Source: CAYLYP01 sp964387795
GTDB lineage: Bacteria > Bacteroidota > Bacteroidia > Bacteroidales > UBA7960
Direction of reading: 5' to 3'
Length of the DNA: 38,965 nt
Assembly: GCA_964387795.1 (NCBI GenBank)
Contig: CAYLYP010000024.1
Location: 1 to 38,965, forward strand
A program made the translations under genes and the position numbers. Within the stretch, counting starts at the first letter, position 1. Each line of letters starts with the position of its first letter. Of the stretch, positions 25,368 through 34,523 are shown one piece after another. The notes under the pieces were generated by a model, which was not told the origin of the DNA, made no database searches, and was given only the letters and a program-made list of their open reading frames with translations.

Positions 25368-26687
25368 ATGTCTGAAGAAATGCAGCAGGGAATTTCAATC
25401 ATGTGGTTTAGAAGAGACATACGGCTTGAGGATAATATGGCTTTGTATTATGCCCATAAATCTGGATTACCTGTTTTAGCTTTGTTTATTTTTGACGATC
25501 AGATTATTTCTCATTTGGATGTTAATGATGCAAGGATAGATTTTATATATCAAAACCTTCGAAAGATTAATTTATCAATTCGCAAAGACAGGGGAGACCT
25601 ATGCATTCATAAAGGCAGGGTAATTGATATTTTTAATCATTTATCAGGAAGGTTTAACATTCAGGCAATCTATGCCAATGCTGATCATGAACAATATGGT
25701 ATCAAAAGAGATAAGGAAGTTAAGTCCTGGGCAGAAAAGCGGAATATCAGTTTTGTTACATTCCATGATCATATGATACATTGGCCCGGGACTATTGTAA
25801 AAAGCGATGAAGAGCCATATACGGTATTTACTCCTTTTTCAAAAAAATGGAAAACAGTATTAAGTTTGGATAAGCTATTTGACTATACTTTAAATCATGA
25901 ATCAATAAACTGGGTAAATAAAAAAGATGAATCAGAATTTCCTACGCTTAAATCATTTGGTTTTTATGATAGTAATTATAAGTTCCAAGCCGGGCTTATT
26001 AACGATTCGCTGATAGCATCTTATGATAAGACAAGGGATATCCCCGGTATAAAAGGAACCAGCAGGCTTGGTATTCATTTGAGATTTGGTACAATAAGCA
26101 TTAGAAAGTTGGTCAGGAAAAGTTTAGAGCTTAATGATGTGTTTTTAAATGAACTTATATGGCGTGAGTTTTTTATGCATATTCTTTATTTCTTTCCTTA
26201 TGTTGAGCAACAATGTTTTAAAAAACAATATGAAAGGATAGCCTGGGTGAACGATGAAAGCTTATTTGAAAAGTGGTGTTCAGGCCAGACAGGTTATCCT
26301 ATGGTTGATGCCGGGATGCGGGAATTAAATGAAACAGGTTTTATGCATAACAGGCTTCGAATGATAACAGCAGGTTTTTTGACCAAAATACTTTTGATTG
26401 ATTGGAGGTGGGGGGAGCGATATTTTGCTGAAAAGCTTCTTGATTATGAATTATCCTCCAACAATGGAGGCTGGCAATGGAGTGCAGGTACAGGTGCAGA
26501 TGCAGTGCCCTATTTCAGGATATTTAACCCTGAAAGTCAGCAAAAACAACATGACACAGAGTTTAAATATATAAAAACATGGATTCCGGAATATAAAGCT
26601 TCATCGTATATAAAACCTATAGTCGATTATAATATCAACCGGAAAAAATGCCTTACTATGTTTGCAAGTTTGAATGCAAAGGATTAA
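25368..26687 (+). CDS. Deoxyribodipyrimidine photolyase (photolyase/cryptochrome family)
   Basis: A 439-residue flavoprotein that uses light to split pyrimidine dimers in DNA. The N-terminal Rossmann-like domain begins IMWFRRDIRLEDNMALYYA. The FAD-binding domain has LRFGTISIRKLV, IWREFFMHIL, GYPMVDAGMRELNETGFMHN and NNGGWQWSAGTGADA, followed by RIFNPESQQKQHD, all typical of class I CPD photolyases. Motifs alone do not fully exclude a cryptochrome role. The start at 25368 fits the domain boundary. It lies alone on the plus strand, divergent from the sensor kinase, and ends 3 bp before the convergent YiiX-like gene. Confidence 0.95.
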   Translation: MSEEMQQGISIMWFRRDIRLEDNMALYYAHKSGLPVLALFIFDDQIISHLDVNDARIDFIYQNLRKINLSIRKDRGDLCIHKGRVIDIFNHLSGRFNIQAIYANADHEQYGIKRDKEVKSWAEKRNISFVTFHDHMIHWPGTIVKSDEEPYTVFTPFSKKWKTVLSLDKLFDYTLNHESINWVNKKDESEFPTLKSFGFYDSNYKFQAGLINDSLIASYDKTRDIPGIKGTSRLGIHLRFGTISIRKLVRKSLELNDVFLNELIWREFFMHILYFFPYVEQQCFKKQYERIAWVNDESLFEKWCSGQTGYPMVDAGMRELNETGFMHNRLRMITAGFLTKILLIDWRWGERYFAEKLLDYELSSNNGGWQWSAGTGADAVPYFRIFNPESQQKQHDTEFKYIKTWIPEYKASSYIKPIVDYNINRKKCLTMFASLNAKD

Positions 26688-26690
26688 AAC

Positions 26691-27371
26691 TTATGAATGG
26701 ACAAGCTTTTTATGATGGTCAATAATTACTTCAAACCTCTTGGGGTCAAAAAAGAATGCAAAACGAAAAGCAGAGAGGTTATGTTTAAATTTATCTGACT
26801 GAAGGATGTCATCATTAAATAAGTCCAGAAAAATACGCCATATTAGTTCAGTACAATAAAACTCAGTTGAATCTGAAATGTCAAAACTATGGTCGAAAGG
26901 GATTTTTTGTTTCAGAAATTCCAATGATTTCTTTCTAATAAGCAGTTGTTGTTCCGGATTAAGGTTTTTATACCTGACAACAACAACAGAATTGGGTTTA
27001 CTATCATTAATAAAAAGATTTAAATCCTGAATTTGAACCCCATCAAAATCAGAAACTGATTGAGAAACCGAATGGACTACCTTAAACTTGTCTGTTGAAT
27101 CTTTAATAATTATTGCGCAATGAGAAAGCTCTATGTCTTCTTTGAGTGTTGCTGATATTAGATTACTTACCATCCCATATCCATGCCTCAGTACAATATC
27201 TCCTTCCTGTAACAGGAATTGCTCATCTTTTGTAAGGAAGTATTTTGATTTCACTTCCTGCGAGGGTTCAATATTACATGAACTCAGGCAAGCAACAATA
27301 AAAAAAACCGGAACAAGCATTGTTTTCCGGTTTAATACGAAATGAATTATTTTATTAAAAAAACAAAACAT
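26691..27371 (-). CDS. YiiX/YebB-like permuted papain-fold hydrolase, lipoprotein
   Basis: A 226-residue predicted lipoprotein. A hydrophobic stretch ends in ACLSSC (Cys32), a plausible lipobox. The rest fits the YiiX/YebB NlpC/P60-related family, which has a circularly permuted papain fold: LLQEGDIVLRHG opening, ELSHCAIII with the probable catalytic His84, and EFYCTELIWR with the catalytic Cys173. Family members are thought to act on amide or ester bonds in lipids or peptidoglycan; the substrate is unknown. An ATG at 27320 is possible, but the longer form gives a better positively charged signal region (LNRK). The DUF4878-like gene lies just upstream on the same strand with a 30-bp gap and no visible terminator, so they may be cotranscribed. 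Confidence 0.85.
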   Translation of the reverse strand: MFCFFNKIIHFVLNRKTMLVPVFFIVACLSSCNIEPSQEVKSKYFLTKDEQFLLQEGDIVLRHGYGMVSNLISATLKEDIELSHCAIIIKDSTDKFKVVHSVSQSVSDFDGVQIQDLNLFINDSKPNSVVVVRYKNLNPEQQLLIRKKSLEFLKQKIPFDHSFDISDSTEFYCTELIWRIFLDLFNDDILQSDKFKHNLSAFRFAFFFDPKRFEVIIDHHKKLVHS

Positions 27372-27401
27372 AATTACGATGCTTGTTCCGATTAATAAAT
27401 G

Positions 27402-27845
27402 CTATTCAACTACTTCTTCAGTAGCAGTTTCAACTGAATCAACAGGAGCTTCTTCCATGTCTAAATTCATGTCACCGCCCATTGATTCTTCTTTTGACAT
27501 GTTAACAAGCCATTTTCCATCTTGTTTTACAAGGTCAAGTTTCTGTTCTTCACCATTCTGGGTGTAAGTACATACTGCTTTGTCACCATCAACAGTACAT
27601 TTTAAGTTTTCAGCTGCAGGTGTTTCAGGAGTTTCTGCTGCTGCACCACCCATTTGTTCCAGACTTTTCATCATGTCAAGGAACTTACCAGTTGCTTCAG
27701 TACCAAGTTTTTTAGCTTCATCATACTCTTTCTTTTGAAGGTGGCCAAGGAATTTTTTAGCTACTGCTTCAGGAGTTTCTTTCTGGCAAGCAACAAATGC
27801 TAATGATGCCAATACAACGATTGCAAAAAGTTTCAGGTTTTTCAT
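27402..27845 (-). CDS. DUF4878-like small lipoprotein
   Basis: A 147-residue predicted lipoprotein: MKNLKLFAIVVLASLAFVAC is a signal peptide ending in a lipobox Cys. The mature part (ETPEAVAKKFLGHLQKKEYDEAKKL ... KLDLVKQDGKWLVNM) has the helix-then-sheet pattern of DUF4878, an NTF2/cystatin-like fold of unknown role. A low-complexity segment rich in Ala, Glu and Pro and an acidic tail (EEAPVDSVETATEEVVE) are also present. I moved the start to the ATG at 27845, because an in-frame start at 27947 would put 34 unrelated residues before the signal peptide and overlap the divergent NUDIX gene. Confidence 0.85.
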   Translation of the reverse strand: MKNLKLFAIVVLASLAFVACQKETPEAVAKKFLGHLQKKEYDEAKKLGTEATGKFLDMMKSLEQMGGAAAETPETPAAENLKCTVDGDKAVCTYTQNGEEQKLDLVKQDGKWLVNMSKEESMGGDMNLDMEEAPVDSVETATEEVVE

Positions 27846-27872
27846 TTTGTAGAATGTTTTAGTTTCAGGTGG

Positions 27873-27880
27873 CAAAGGTA
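27873..27880 (-). promoter_or_regulatory. -7 box of the DUF4878-like lipoprotein promoter
   Basis: The minus strand reads TACCTTTG, a perfect TAnnTTTG match, 28 bp before the start codon. Transcription would begin near 27866. The box also supports the shorter start of this gene. Confidence 0.55.
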
Positions 27881-27970
27881 AGTTAATAAGTCTAAAAATC
27901 ACACATCTTATAGCATTTTTTTTTGCTATTTTTGAAAAAAAAATCATTTTTCTTAAAAAAACAATTGAAA

Positions 27971-28633
27971 TTGAGCCAAAAACACATAAATAAATTCGAT
28001 ATTTTCTTAAAAAACATTCGACTTATTAGTCAAATGCCTTTACCTGGTTTTGAATCTCAAATAAAAATGGCTCCACCTATAAGGCGGGAACAACTTATGA
28101 AGGCAGGACATCCTGAAACTGCAATTAAAAGCAGTGTCTTAGCTCTTTTTTATCCCTATGACAATAAAATAAGTATCGTTTTGATCCGTCGTGCCCAATA
28201 TAATGGGGTGCATAGCGGACAGATTGCATTGCCTGGTGGAAGATTTGAGGTGGAAGACCCGTCATATATGCACACAGCCATTCGGGAAACGTTCGAAGAA
28301 ATTGGGGTTGAAGTGCCCGTTTCGAATATTCTTGGACAACTAAGCCCTTTGTATATAGCACCAAGTAACTATCTTGTATTCCCTTTTATTGGCTTTTTGG
28401 AAGAACGGCCACTATTTTTAATTGATAAAAATGAAGTTGCAGGGATTATTGAAGTCCCGTTTGATTTTTTTCTTGACAAAAAATCAATTGGGATTAAAGA
28501 TTTTTATGGAAAAAATGGTTCTTCTATTAAAGCTCCCTGTTACGTTGTAAATCAGGATACCTTAATTTGGGGTGCTACGGCTATGATGATGAGTGAATTG
28601 GTTGATGCATATCAGGGTGGATTGTCTTCCTGA
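27971..28633 (+). CDS. NUDIX hydrolase, CoA pyrophosphatase type
   Basis: About 220 residues. The NUDIX region QIALPGGRFEVEDPS, then AIRETFEEIGV, has the two-residue-longer spacing typical of CoA pyrophosphatases (NudL type), preceded by RRAQYNGVHSGQ, like the family's HxGQxxxPGG lead-in. The enzyme would cut CoA or its derivatives to 4'-phosphopantetheine and 3',5'-ADP. The start is unsure: there is no ATG before codon 28034, yet family similarity (FDIFLKNI ... PLPGFESQIKMAPP) begins earlier. TTG at 27971 is my choice; TTG at 27965 or 27923 is possible, but the latter adds a poly-Lys stretch that looks noncoding. It is divergent from the lipoprotein gene. Confidence 0.88.
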   Translation: MSQKHINKFDIFLKNIRLISQMPLPGFESQIKMAPPIRREQLMKAGHPETAIKSSVLALFYPYDNKISIVLIRRAQYNGVHSGQIALPGGRFEVEDPSYMHTAIRETFEEIGVEVPVSNILGQLSPLYIAPSNYLVFPFIGFLEERPLFLIDKNEVAGIIEVPFDFFLDKKSIGIKDFYGKNGSSIKAPCYVVNQDTLIWGATAMMMSELVDAYQGGLSS

Positions 28634-28929
28634 TGTAATCATTTGGTATTGATTAATTGTTGGGATATTTTTTTATTGAGAATATAATAATTGTATCAAA
28701 TGATAAAAATTAAAGCTTTAATCAGGTAAAATATACGTGGTGGTAATGGAATTGATATGATTATTTTTGACAAGATGAATAACAGGCTAAGAGAGACAGC
28801 TATTTATCTGATAAAAATCAGTTTTAATTTGCATTTATCTGGTTGAATTTGTAAAACATAGCCTTGTTTTTTAACTGAAAACTGCATGATAAAAAAGGGA
28901 ATTGACAAAAATCAAAAGCTAATCAACAC

Positions 28930-29448
28930 ATGAAAAAAGAGTTTACAATATTTGTTACAGCACTAATAATGGTATCAGGCCATTTAAATGCACAAAGCGA
29001 TGTAAAGGTACAGAGTGTTTATATATTTAACTTTGCACGCTTAATAACATGGCCTGAAGCATACCAGAGCGGAAACTTTATTATTGGCGTCATTGGTGAT
29101 AGTGAAATAGTAAAAGAACTTGAGTTGTTGGAATCGAATAAGAAAGTTGGAGGGAGAAATATAGAACTAAGGGTGTTTACAAATACAGATCAGATAAACA
29201 ATTGTCATATCCTGTATTTGCCAATGGAACAGACAAAGCTTGTTCAAAGTGCAGTAAAGAAAGCAAAGGAATTAGGGAACAACACCCTGGTTATATGCGA
29301 AAATGGGGATGGAATAATCCAGGGAGCAGCAATAAACTTTGTGTTTAAAGATGGAAAGCAATGCTTTGAATTAAGCAAAAAAAATATTGAAGCTTTTGGC
29401 CTTACCATAGGTATGGAAATAGAACGAATGGCTATCCTGGTTGATTAA
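28930..29448 (+). CDS. YfiR-family (DUF4154) periplasmic protein
   Basis: A 172-residue exported protein: signal peptide MKKEFTIFVTALIMVSGHLNAQ, then KVQSVYIFNFARLITWPE, the characteristic opening of YfiR/DUF4154, and later VGGRNIELRVF, CHILYLPMEQ, LVICENGDGII and INFVFKDGKQCFELSKKNIEAFGL. Three Cys (92, 123, 145) remain in the mature protein. In Pseudomonas, YfiR restrains the membrane diguanylate cyclase YfiN from the periplasm. The neighbour here is instead a HAMP-containing receptor without GGDEF (29734). A terminator between them argues for separate transcripts or regulated readthrough. The family call is firm; a link to the receptor is inference. Confidence 0.9.
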   Translation: MKKEFTIFVTALIMVSGHLNAQSDVKVQSVYIFNFARLITWPEAYQSGNFIIGVIGDSEIVKELELLESNKKVGGRNIELRVFTNTDQINNCHILYLPMEQTKLVQSAVKKAKELGNNTLVICENGDGIIQGAAINFVFKDGKQCFELSKKNIEAFGLTIGMEIERMAILVD

Positions 29449-29481
29449 ACAATATTGAATTTGGTTTTTTTTATAAAAGCA

Positions 29482-29521
29482 AACAAAGCATGCAGGTGGT
29501 GCTGCTTTGTTGTTTTTTTTA
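29482..29521 (+). terminator. Terminator of the YfiR-like gene
   Basis: AACAAAGCA (29482-29490) and TGCTTTGTT (29503-29511) form a perfect 9-bp stem with a 12-nt loop, followed by G and eight T. It lies 34 nt after the stop. Confidence 0.87.
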
Positions 29522-29657
29522 TAGCAAATAATCTGTGTTTCGATTAGAAAAAAATGATTATCTTGCCCACAGGTTTTGATATCAATGATTTTGACTAAAA
29601 CTATTGGTTTATTCAAACATTTTTTTAATATTTGATTGTTAAAATTTTGGTAATTGA

Positions 29658-29688
29658 AACCATTATCATTCATTCAAGATGAATGGTT
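29658..29688 (+). promoter_or_regulatory. Nested inverted repeats before the first receptor gene
   Basis: AACCATT (29658-29664) and AATGGTT (29682-29688) are perfect inverted repeats. An alternative inner pair CATTC/GAATG (29671-29675 and 29681-29685) shares part of the right arm. They lie 45-75 bp before the receptor start and could be an operator or leader hairpin; chance is possible in AT-rich DNA. Confidence 0.35.
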
Positions 29689-29733
29689 CTTAACAGCAGG
29701 CAAATGGAAATTGTTAATTAAAAAAACAAAAGA

Positions 29734-31674
29734 ATGAAAATAAAACTTTCTGTTGGGCAAAAGCTAAGTCTGGGATTTGCTGCAATTATAATTTTCTTTC
29801 TGGGAGTGAGTATCTATACCTTTTTCACTTTATCAAACAGCCAGAAAGTGAATAAGCTCAATGCAACAGTATATGTCCCATCAATGACAATACTTCAGGA
29901 GTATAACCATTTGATTGTCAAGTCGGAAAAACTAATTGATACATGGATTTTTATCCAAAGCAATGAGGACACACCCGAAAAGAACGAACTAAAAAAACTC
30001 ATTAAAGAAGATTACCCTGAATTACTGCAGCGTATAAACGTCATTTCTGTTAATTGGAGTGAGGATGATAAACTTAAGTTTTCTGAAATTTCTAAACTGG
30101 TTGAAACATTATTTGGGGATTATTCTCTTGTAATGACTTCATTATATGATTTTTTAAGCTATGATGACCCAATGGTCATTTTTGAAATTCGTCCAATGGT
30201 TGAATCAGGCGGGGCCATCGTAACAACAACTACAGACATATATACAAAACTTGAAGCCCTGATAGCTGTTCAAAATAAGAATGTTCAGGAAGGTAATAAA
30301 AACATGGAATCCAGCCTGAATACTTTTATGAGATTTTTGACATTTACAACCTTATTAGTTGCTTTAGGCGGCTTATTGGTGGCAATATTCTCAATCAGGT
30401 CGATTGTAAAACCTATTGCTAATTTAAAAAGTATTTTGTTAATGATGGGAAAAGGCAAACTGCCTGATCATAAAGTTCATGTTGGAACTGATGAAATTGG
30501 TGAGATGGCAAATGCATTAAATTTCCTTGTTGATGGCTTAAAAGAGAAATCATTGTTTGCTGAGGAGATTGGAAAAGGCAATTTCAATCATAATTATAAT
30601 CCGTTGAGTGATGAAGATGTGTTGGGTATCAGTCTTTTAGAGATGCGTAAGAGCTTACAGACAGCCGAAGAAGAAGAAGAAAAGCGAAAAGAGGAAGACC
30701 ATAAGAGAAACTGGGCAACCCAGGGATTAGCCAAGTTTGCAGAACTTCTAAGGCAGGATAATGATAATATTGAAGCATTGTCATTCAACCTGATCATGAA
30801 CCTGGTGAAGTATCTCGGGGCCAATCAGGGCGGAGTTTTTATTGTTAATGATGAAGACAATAACAATGTATTTGTAGAGATGAAAGCTTGTTATGCTTTC
30901 GAGAGGAGAAAATTCCTTGAGAAGAGGATTCTTTTGGGCGAAGGCCTTATAGGAACATGCTTACAGGAAGGACAGACAATATTCCTTACTGAAGTCCCTG
31001 AAAATTATATTTCAATTACAAGTGGCCTGGGTGATTCAAATCCAAGATGCATCCTTATTGTTCCTTTAAAACTGAATGACCAGATCTTTGGGATTATTGA
31101 AATTGCATCTTTTAAAGTATTGGAACCTTATCAGATTGAGTTTGTTGAAAAAATTGGGGAAAGTATTGCATCTACAATATCCAGTGTCAAAATCAATATC
31201 AGGACTAATGAACTTCTGATACAATCCCAGGAGCAGAGTGAAGAAATGAGGGCTCAGGAGGAAGAGATGAGGCAAAACATGGAAGAAATGCATGCTACCC
31301 AGGAAGAGATGGAACGCAAAGAGGCTGAAAACCAGGCATTTTATAATGTTATTAATAGTATTAACGGGATTGCTGAACTTTCATTGGAAAAAGTAATTAA
31401 AAAAGTGAACCAACCTTTTCTTAATTATTTAGACCTTATGGAATCTGACATATTAGGAAGCCAGCTGTCTATCCATTTAGAAAAAGAATTTGTTGAGAGT
31501 AGCACCTATTCAAGGATTTGGGAGGACTTGAAGAATGGGACCCAGGTGAAGGGAGAGTACCAATTAAGGTCAAAAAGCGGACATTATGTTCATGTAAAAG
31601 CTTCATTTGCCCCAATAAAGAATAAATTTGGGATGCCAATAAAATATATTTTTGTGGTAACCGGACTTGCATAG
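29734..31674 (+). CDS. Membrane receptor: HAMP, GAF, coiled coil, PAS; no output domain
   Basis: A 646-residue inner-membrane receptor. TM1 is about 12-32, a helical periplasmic domain runs 33-200 (four-helix-bundle-like), TM2 is about 201-222. HAMP follows (SIVKPIANLKSIL ... GTDEIGEMANALN), with a second HAMP-like segment at 275-310 (EEIGKGNFNHNYNPLSDEDVLG). GAF spans about 340-490 (GANQGGVFIVND, GEGLIGTCLQEGQ, IIEIASF). A strong coiled coil (EEMRAQEEEMRQNMEEMHAT) leads to a PAS-like domain (about 536-646) where the protein ends. No kinase, GGDEF, phosphatase or methyl-accepting hairpin is present, so output must go through a partner. The YfiR-like gene lies upstream and a paralogue lies downstream. 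Confidence 0.9.
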   Translation: MKIKLSVGQKLSLGFAAIIIFFLGVSIYTFFTLSNSQKVNKLNATVYVPSMTILQEYNHLIVKSEKLIDTWIFIQSNEDTPEKNELKKLIKEDYPELLQRINVISVNWSEDDKLKFSEISKLVETLFGDYSLVMTSLYDFLSYDDPMVIFEIRPMVESGGAIVTTTTDIYTKLEALIAVQNKNVQEGNKNMESSLNTFMRFLTFTTLLVALGGLLVAIFSIRSIVKPIANLKSILLMMGKGKLPDHKVHVGTDEIGEMANALNFLVDGLKEKSLFAEEIGKGNFNHNYNPLSDEDVLGISLLEMRKSLQTAEEEEEKRKEEDHKRNWATQGLAKFAELLRQDNDNIEALSFNLIMNLVKYLGANQGGVFIVNDEDNNNVFVEMKACYAFERRKFLEKRILLGEGLIGTCLQEGQTIFLTEVPENYISITSGLGDSNPRCILIVPLKLNDQIFGIIEIASFKVLEPYQIEFVEKIGESIASTISSVKINIRTNELLIQSQEQSEEMRAQEEEMRQNMEEMHATQEEMERKEAENQAFYNVINSINGIAELSLEKVIKKVNQPFLNYLDLMESDILGSQLSIHLEKEFVESSTYSRIWEDLKNGTQVKGEYQLRSKSGHYVHVKASFAPIKNKFGMPIKYIFVVTGLA

Positions 31675-31772
31675 TGCAAAAAATAGCGTTTTTTTGTCCT
31701 ATAGGGAACAAAATAGCGATAGGTGCGATGTCATTGGCAGTGTTCGCTTTTTGCTTATAATCAAGCTCTATT

Positions 31773-32002
31773 TAGGGTCTGCAAAATATGTCTTAATGGC
31801 ATCAGATAAAACGAAATAAGGCGAGACTGTATGCTAATATTATAAGTCGATGGCAACTAAGTTGATGATGCTTTAAAGACTAACGCAAACAAGATGCAAA
31901 CATATTAGCACTATAGGAAATAAACCTTTGCACGCAATAGCATTGAAATACTTTGTATTTGATATACTTAATGCTTGTTAAGTGTTTTTCAACAGACCTT
32001 AA
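31773..32002 (-). mobile_element. 230-bp MITE-like element, copy B
   Basis: This is the inverted partner of 4979-5208 and the same length. Read on the minus strand it begins TTAAGGTCTGTTGAAAA and ends near CAGACCCTAA; its left plus-strand end TTAGGGTCTG confirms terminal inverted repeats. The conserved core contains GTTTGCGTTAGTCT and AAAGCATCATCAACTT, as in copy A. Outer parts have diverged. It fills nearly half of the 490-bp gap between the two receptor genes. No open frame. Confidence 0.75.
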
Positions 32003-32110
32003 TAAAGCATAAGCGACAATAAACCATATATGTGTGCTATTGGTTATAAAAAACTAACTATAATAGCAAACATGGTAATTCATCTGGCATTAACTGAAAA
32101 TTATTCTCAG

Positions 32111-32172
32111 ATGAAAACAGAAAACGTGGAGTTCCATCCAACCCTTAACTAAAAAAGAATTTACAAATGAAA
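32111..32172 (+). repeat. Dispersed ~61-bp repeat, copy 2
   Basis: Matches 20190-20250, with the same exact 15-mer TGGAGTTCCATCCAA. Just upstream, at 32062-32075, the 14-mer AATAGCAAACATGG also occurs inside copy 1 (20195-20208), as if a second partial copy were present. The repeat runs into the start of the second receptor gene (ATG at 32167). Confidence 0.55.
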
Positions 32173-34494
32173 ATGTTTTCAAATTTCAAGATACAGGGAA
32201 AGCTTTTATTTGTTGTATTATCAGTAACATTTATAACTTTTTCCTTTTCATTGCTTTATATTTCTTTCAGGATGAGCCGAAAATTGCTCAGCGATGCCAA
32301 GCAACTGGTAGAAATTCAATCAAGCAGATATGCCAATCAGATCATGAATGATCTTAACTATGATTTTGAACTCAGTGAAGGTATGGCTTATGCTTTGTCG
32401 ACTTATAGCAGTTCAGAAAACAATGATAGCCTCTTTAATGAAATAATGAAACAATTCATTGAGAAAAACCCTAACTTTTATTCGACATGGGTAAGCTGGG
32501 AATTAAGTGCTATTAATGATTCCTATTATAATGATTATGGACGTGTTCGTTTTACCTGGTACCGTGAAGGAGATATCATCAGGTATAAAACTGATACTAT
32601 GGACCTTGAAGGCGATGACATTAAAGGCTTGTATTATAATATAAAAGTACAGAAAACAAATGCGCTTACAAACCCCTACTTTTTTTCTTATTCAGGACAA
32701 AAAAAAGATGAAGTACTTGAGGTTAGTGCATGCATTCCTATTATCTGGAATGGGAAATTTGCAGGACTTGCCGGGGCTGATATTGTTGTTGACAGGTTTC
32801 AGGAATTAATATCTAAAATAAAACCAAACCAAAACATCGGGTATTCTTTCCTACTAGCTAATGACGGGATGTTTGTCGGGCATCCTAATGCAAGTTGGGT
32901 TGGAAAAAGCATTTCTGAGGTTTGGAGTCAATATAATCAGGAACAAGGGATATCTGAACTTATAAAAAAAGGGGAAGCATTTTCACATCAGGCTATAGAT
33001 CCTGTTTCAGGAGAACTTTCATACTTTTCTTATACCCCGGTTATAATTGGTAAAACAAATACTCCATGGAGCATGGCTGTTGTTGTTCCAATGGATTTTA
33101 TCAATAAGGAAGTTGTTGAATCAAGACTAACAAGTTTATTTGTTGGGATTTTTGGCTTATTGATATTGAGCATTGTTGTTTATTTGTTGGCAAAGAGTAT
33201 TTCTAAACCTTTGAAAAAGAATACACTTGTTTTGCAACAAATTTCAACCGGAAACCTTAGCGATTCACTAAGACTTGATATGAAATCGAAAGATGAAATA
33301 GGCGATATTGCTTCAGCTATTAATACGTTGATTGAAGGCTTAAATGCAACTGCAGCTTTTGCAAGGGAAATTGGGAACGGGAACCTGAATGCTGATTATA
33401 ACTTGTTAAGTGATAATGATGTGTTAGGTAAAGCTTTGCTTGATATGAGGGCAAGCCTAAAAAAGGCTGAACAGGAAGAGGATATAAGAAAAGCAGAAGA
33501 TGAAAAGAGAAATTGGTCAACAGTTGGCCAGGCAAAATTTGCTGATATCCTAAGGATGAATAATGATAATATGGAAGTATTGTCATTCAATATAATAAAG
33601 AACCTTGTGAATTATCTGGAAGCAAATCAGGGGGGGATTTTTATTTTAAACGATGACAACAACAGCGATATGTATCTGGAGCTTATTGCTTGTTATGCAT
33701 ACGACAGAAAGAAATTCATCAATAAAAGGATAATGATTGGTGAGGGTTTAGTTGGTGCTTGTTTTCAGGAACAAAAGACAATCTATCTGACTGAGGTTCC
33801 ACAAAATTATATACATATTACCAGTGGACTGGGGATGGAAGACCCCAGGTCATTATTGATTGTACCCCTTATCGTTAATGAAGAGATATATGGAGTGCTT
33901 GAAATTGCTTCTTTTAAGCTTTTTGAGGCTTATCAGATTGAGTTTATTGAAAAAGTAGCGGAAAGCATTGCCTCTACTATTTCAGGTGTAAAGGTAAATA
34001 TCAGGACTGCAATGCTTCTGCAACAATCACAGGAGCAGGCTGAAGAAATGAAAGCACAGGAAGAGGAGATGCGCCAGAATATGGAAGAGATGCATGCAAC
34101 CCAGGAAGAAATGGCAAGAAAAGACAATGAGTTAAACATTCAGTCTGAGGCAATAAATAACCTGATGTCTATGATGGAATATGATACAGCAGGATTAATC
34201 ATCAGGGTGAACAAGAACTTTGAAAGCTATTATGGTTATTCAGAAACTGAGGTAATTGGAAAACATATTAGCATATTGTTTGACAATAAAAATTTTGAAG
34301 GCTCAAAGAATTATAATGACTTTTGGAATATGCTTAGGTCTGGAAAGCATATATCAGGGATTTTAAAACGAATCAGGAAAGATAATTCATCTATTATTGT
34401 TAAAGGTATTACCAACCCAGTTTTTGACCATTATGGGAACTTTATCAAGGTGGTTGAGTTCACAATTGATATTCATAACAGTAATCAAAAATAA
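32167..34494 (+). CDS. Membrane receptor: dCache, HAMP, GAF, coiled coil, PAS; no output domain
   Basis: A 775-residue paralogue of the previous receptor with a different sensor. TM1 is about 13-34. A dCache-like periplasmic domain (about 36-310) includes FYSTWVSWE, RFTWYREGD, LTNPYFFSYSG, GLAGADIVVD and FLLANDGMFVGHP. TM2 is about 321-343. HAMP (SISKPLKKNTLVL ... KSKDEIGDIASAIN) and a second HAMP-like segment come next. GAF is about 465-605, then the same coiled coil and a PAS domain at 658-770. dCache domains usually bind small molecules such as amino acids; the PY and GAD elements fit, but the full amino-acid motif is not seen. No catalytic or methyl-accepting output. Confidence 0.92.
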   Translation: MKMFSNFKIQGKLLFVVLSVTFITFSFSLLYISFRMSRKLLSDAKQLVEIQSSRYANQIMNDLNYDFELSEGMAYALSTYSSSENNDSLFNEIMKQFIEKNPNFYSTWVSWELSAINDSYYNDYGRVRFTWYREGDIIRYKTDTMDLEGDDIKGLYYNIKVQKTNALTNPYFFSYSGQKKDEVLEVSACIPIIWNGKFAGLAGADIVVDRFQELISKIKPNQNIGYSFLLANDGMFVGHPNASWVGKSISEVWSQYNQEQGISELIKKGEAFSHQAIDPVSGELSYFSYTPVIIGKTNTPWSMAVVVPMDFINKEVVESRLTSLFVGIFGLLILSIVVYLLAKSISKPLKKNTLVLQQISTGNLSDSLRLDMKSKDEIGDIASAINTLIEGLNATAAFAREIGNGNLNADYNLLSDNDVLGKALLDMRASLKKAEQEEDIRKAEDEKRNWSTVGQAKFADILRMNNDNMEVLSFNIIKNLVNYLEANQGGIFILNDDNNSDMYLELIACYAYDRKKFINKRIMIGEGLVGACFQEQKTIYLTEVPQNYIHITSGLGMEDPRSLLIVPLIVNEEIYGVLEIASFKLFEAYQIEFIEKVAESIASTISGVKVNIRTAMLLQQSQEQAEEMKAQEEEMRQNMEEMHATQEEMARKDNELNIQSEAINNLMSMMEYDTAGLIIRVNKNFESYYGYSETEVIGKHISILFDNKNFEGSKNYNDFWNMLRSGKHISGILKRIRKDNSSIIVKGITNPVFDHYGNFIKVVEFTIDIHNSNQK

Positions 34495-34523
34495 CATTGC
34501 TGAACGTTTTTAGTTCTGATATT

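Noticed and set aside
29371..29673. Minus-strand frame of 100 codons over the YfiR-like gene end and terminator
   Set aside because: It covers a terminator hairpin and low-complexity AT-rich DNA; no protein features.
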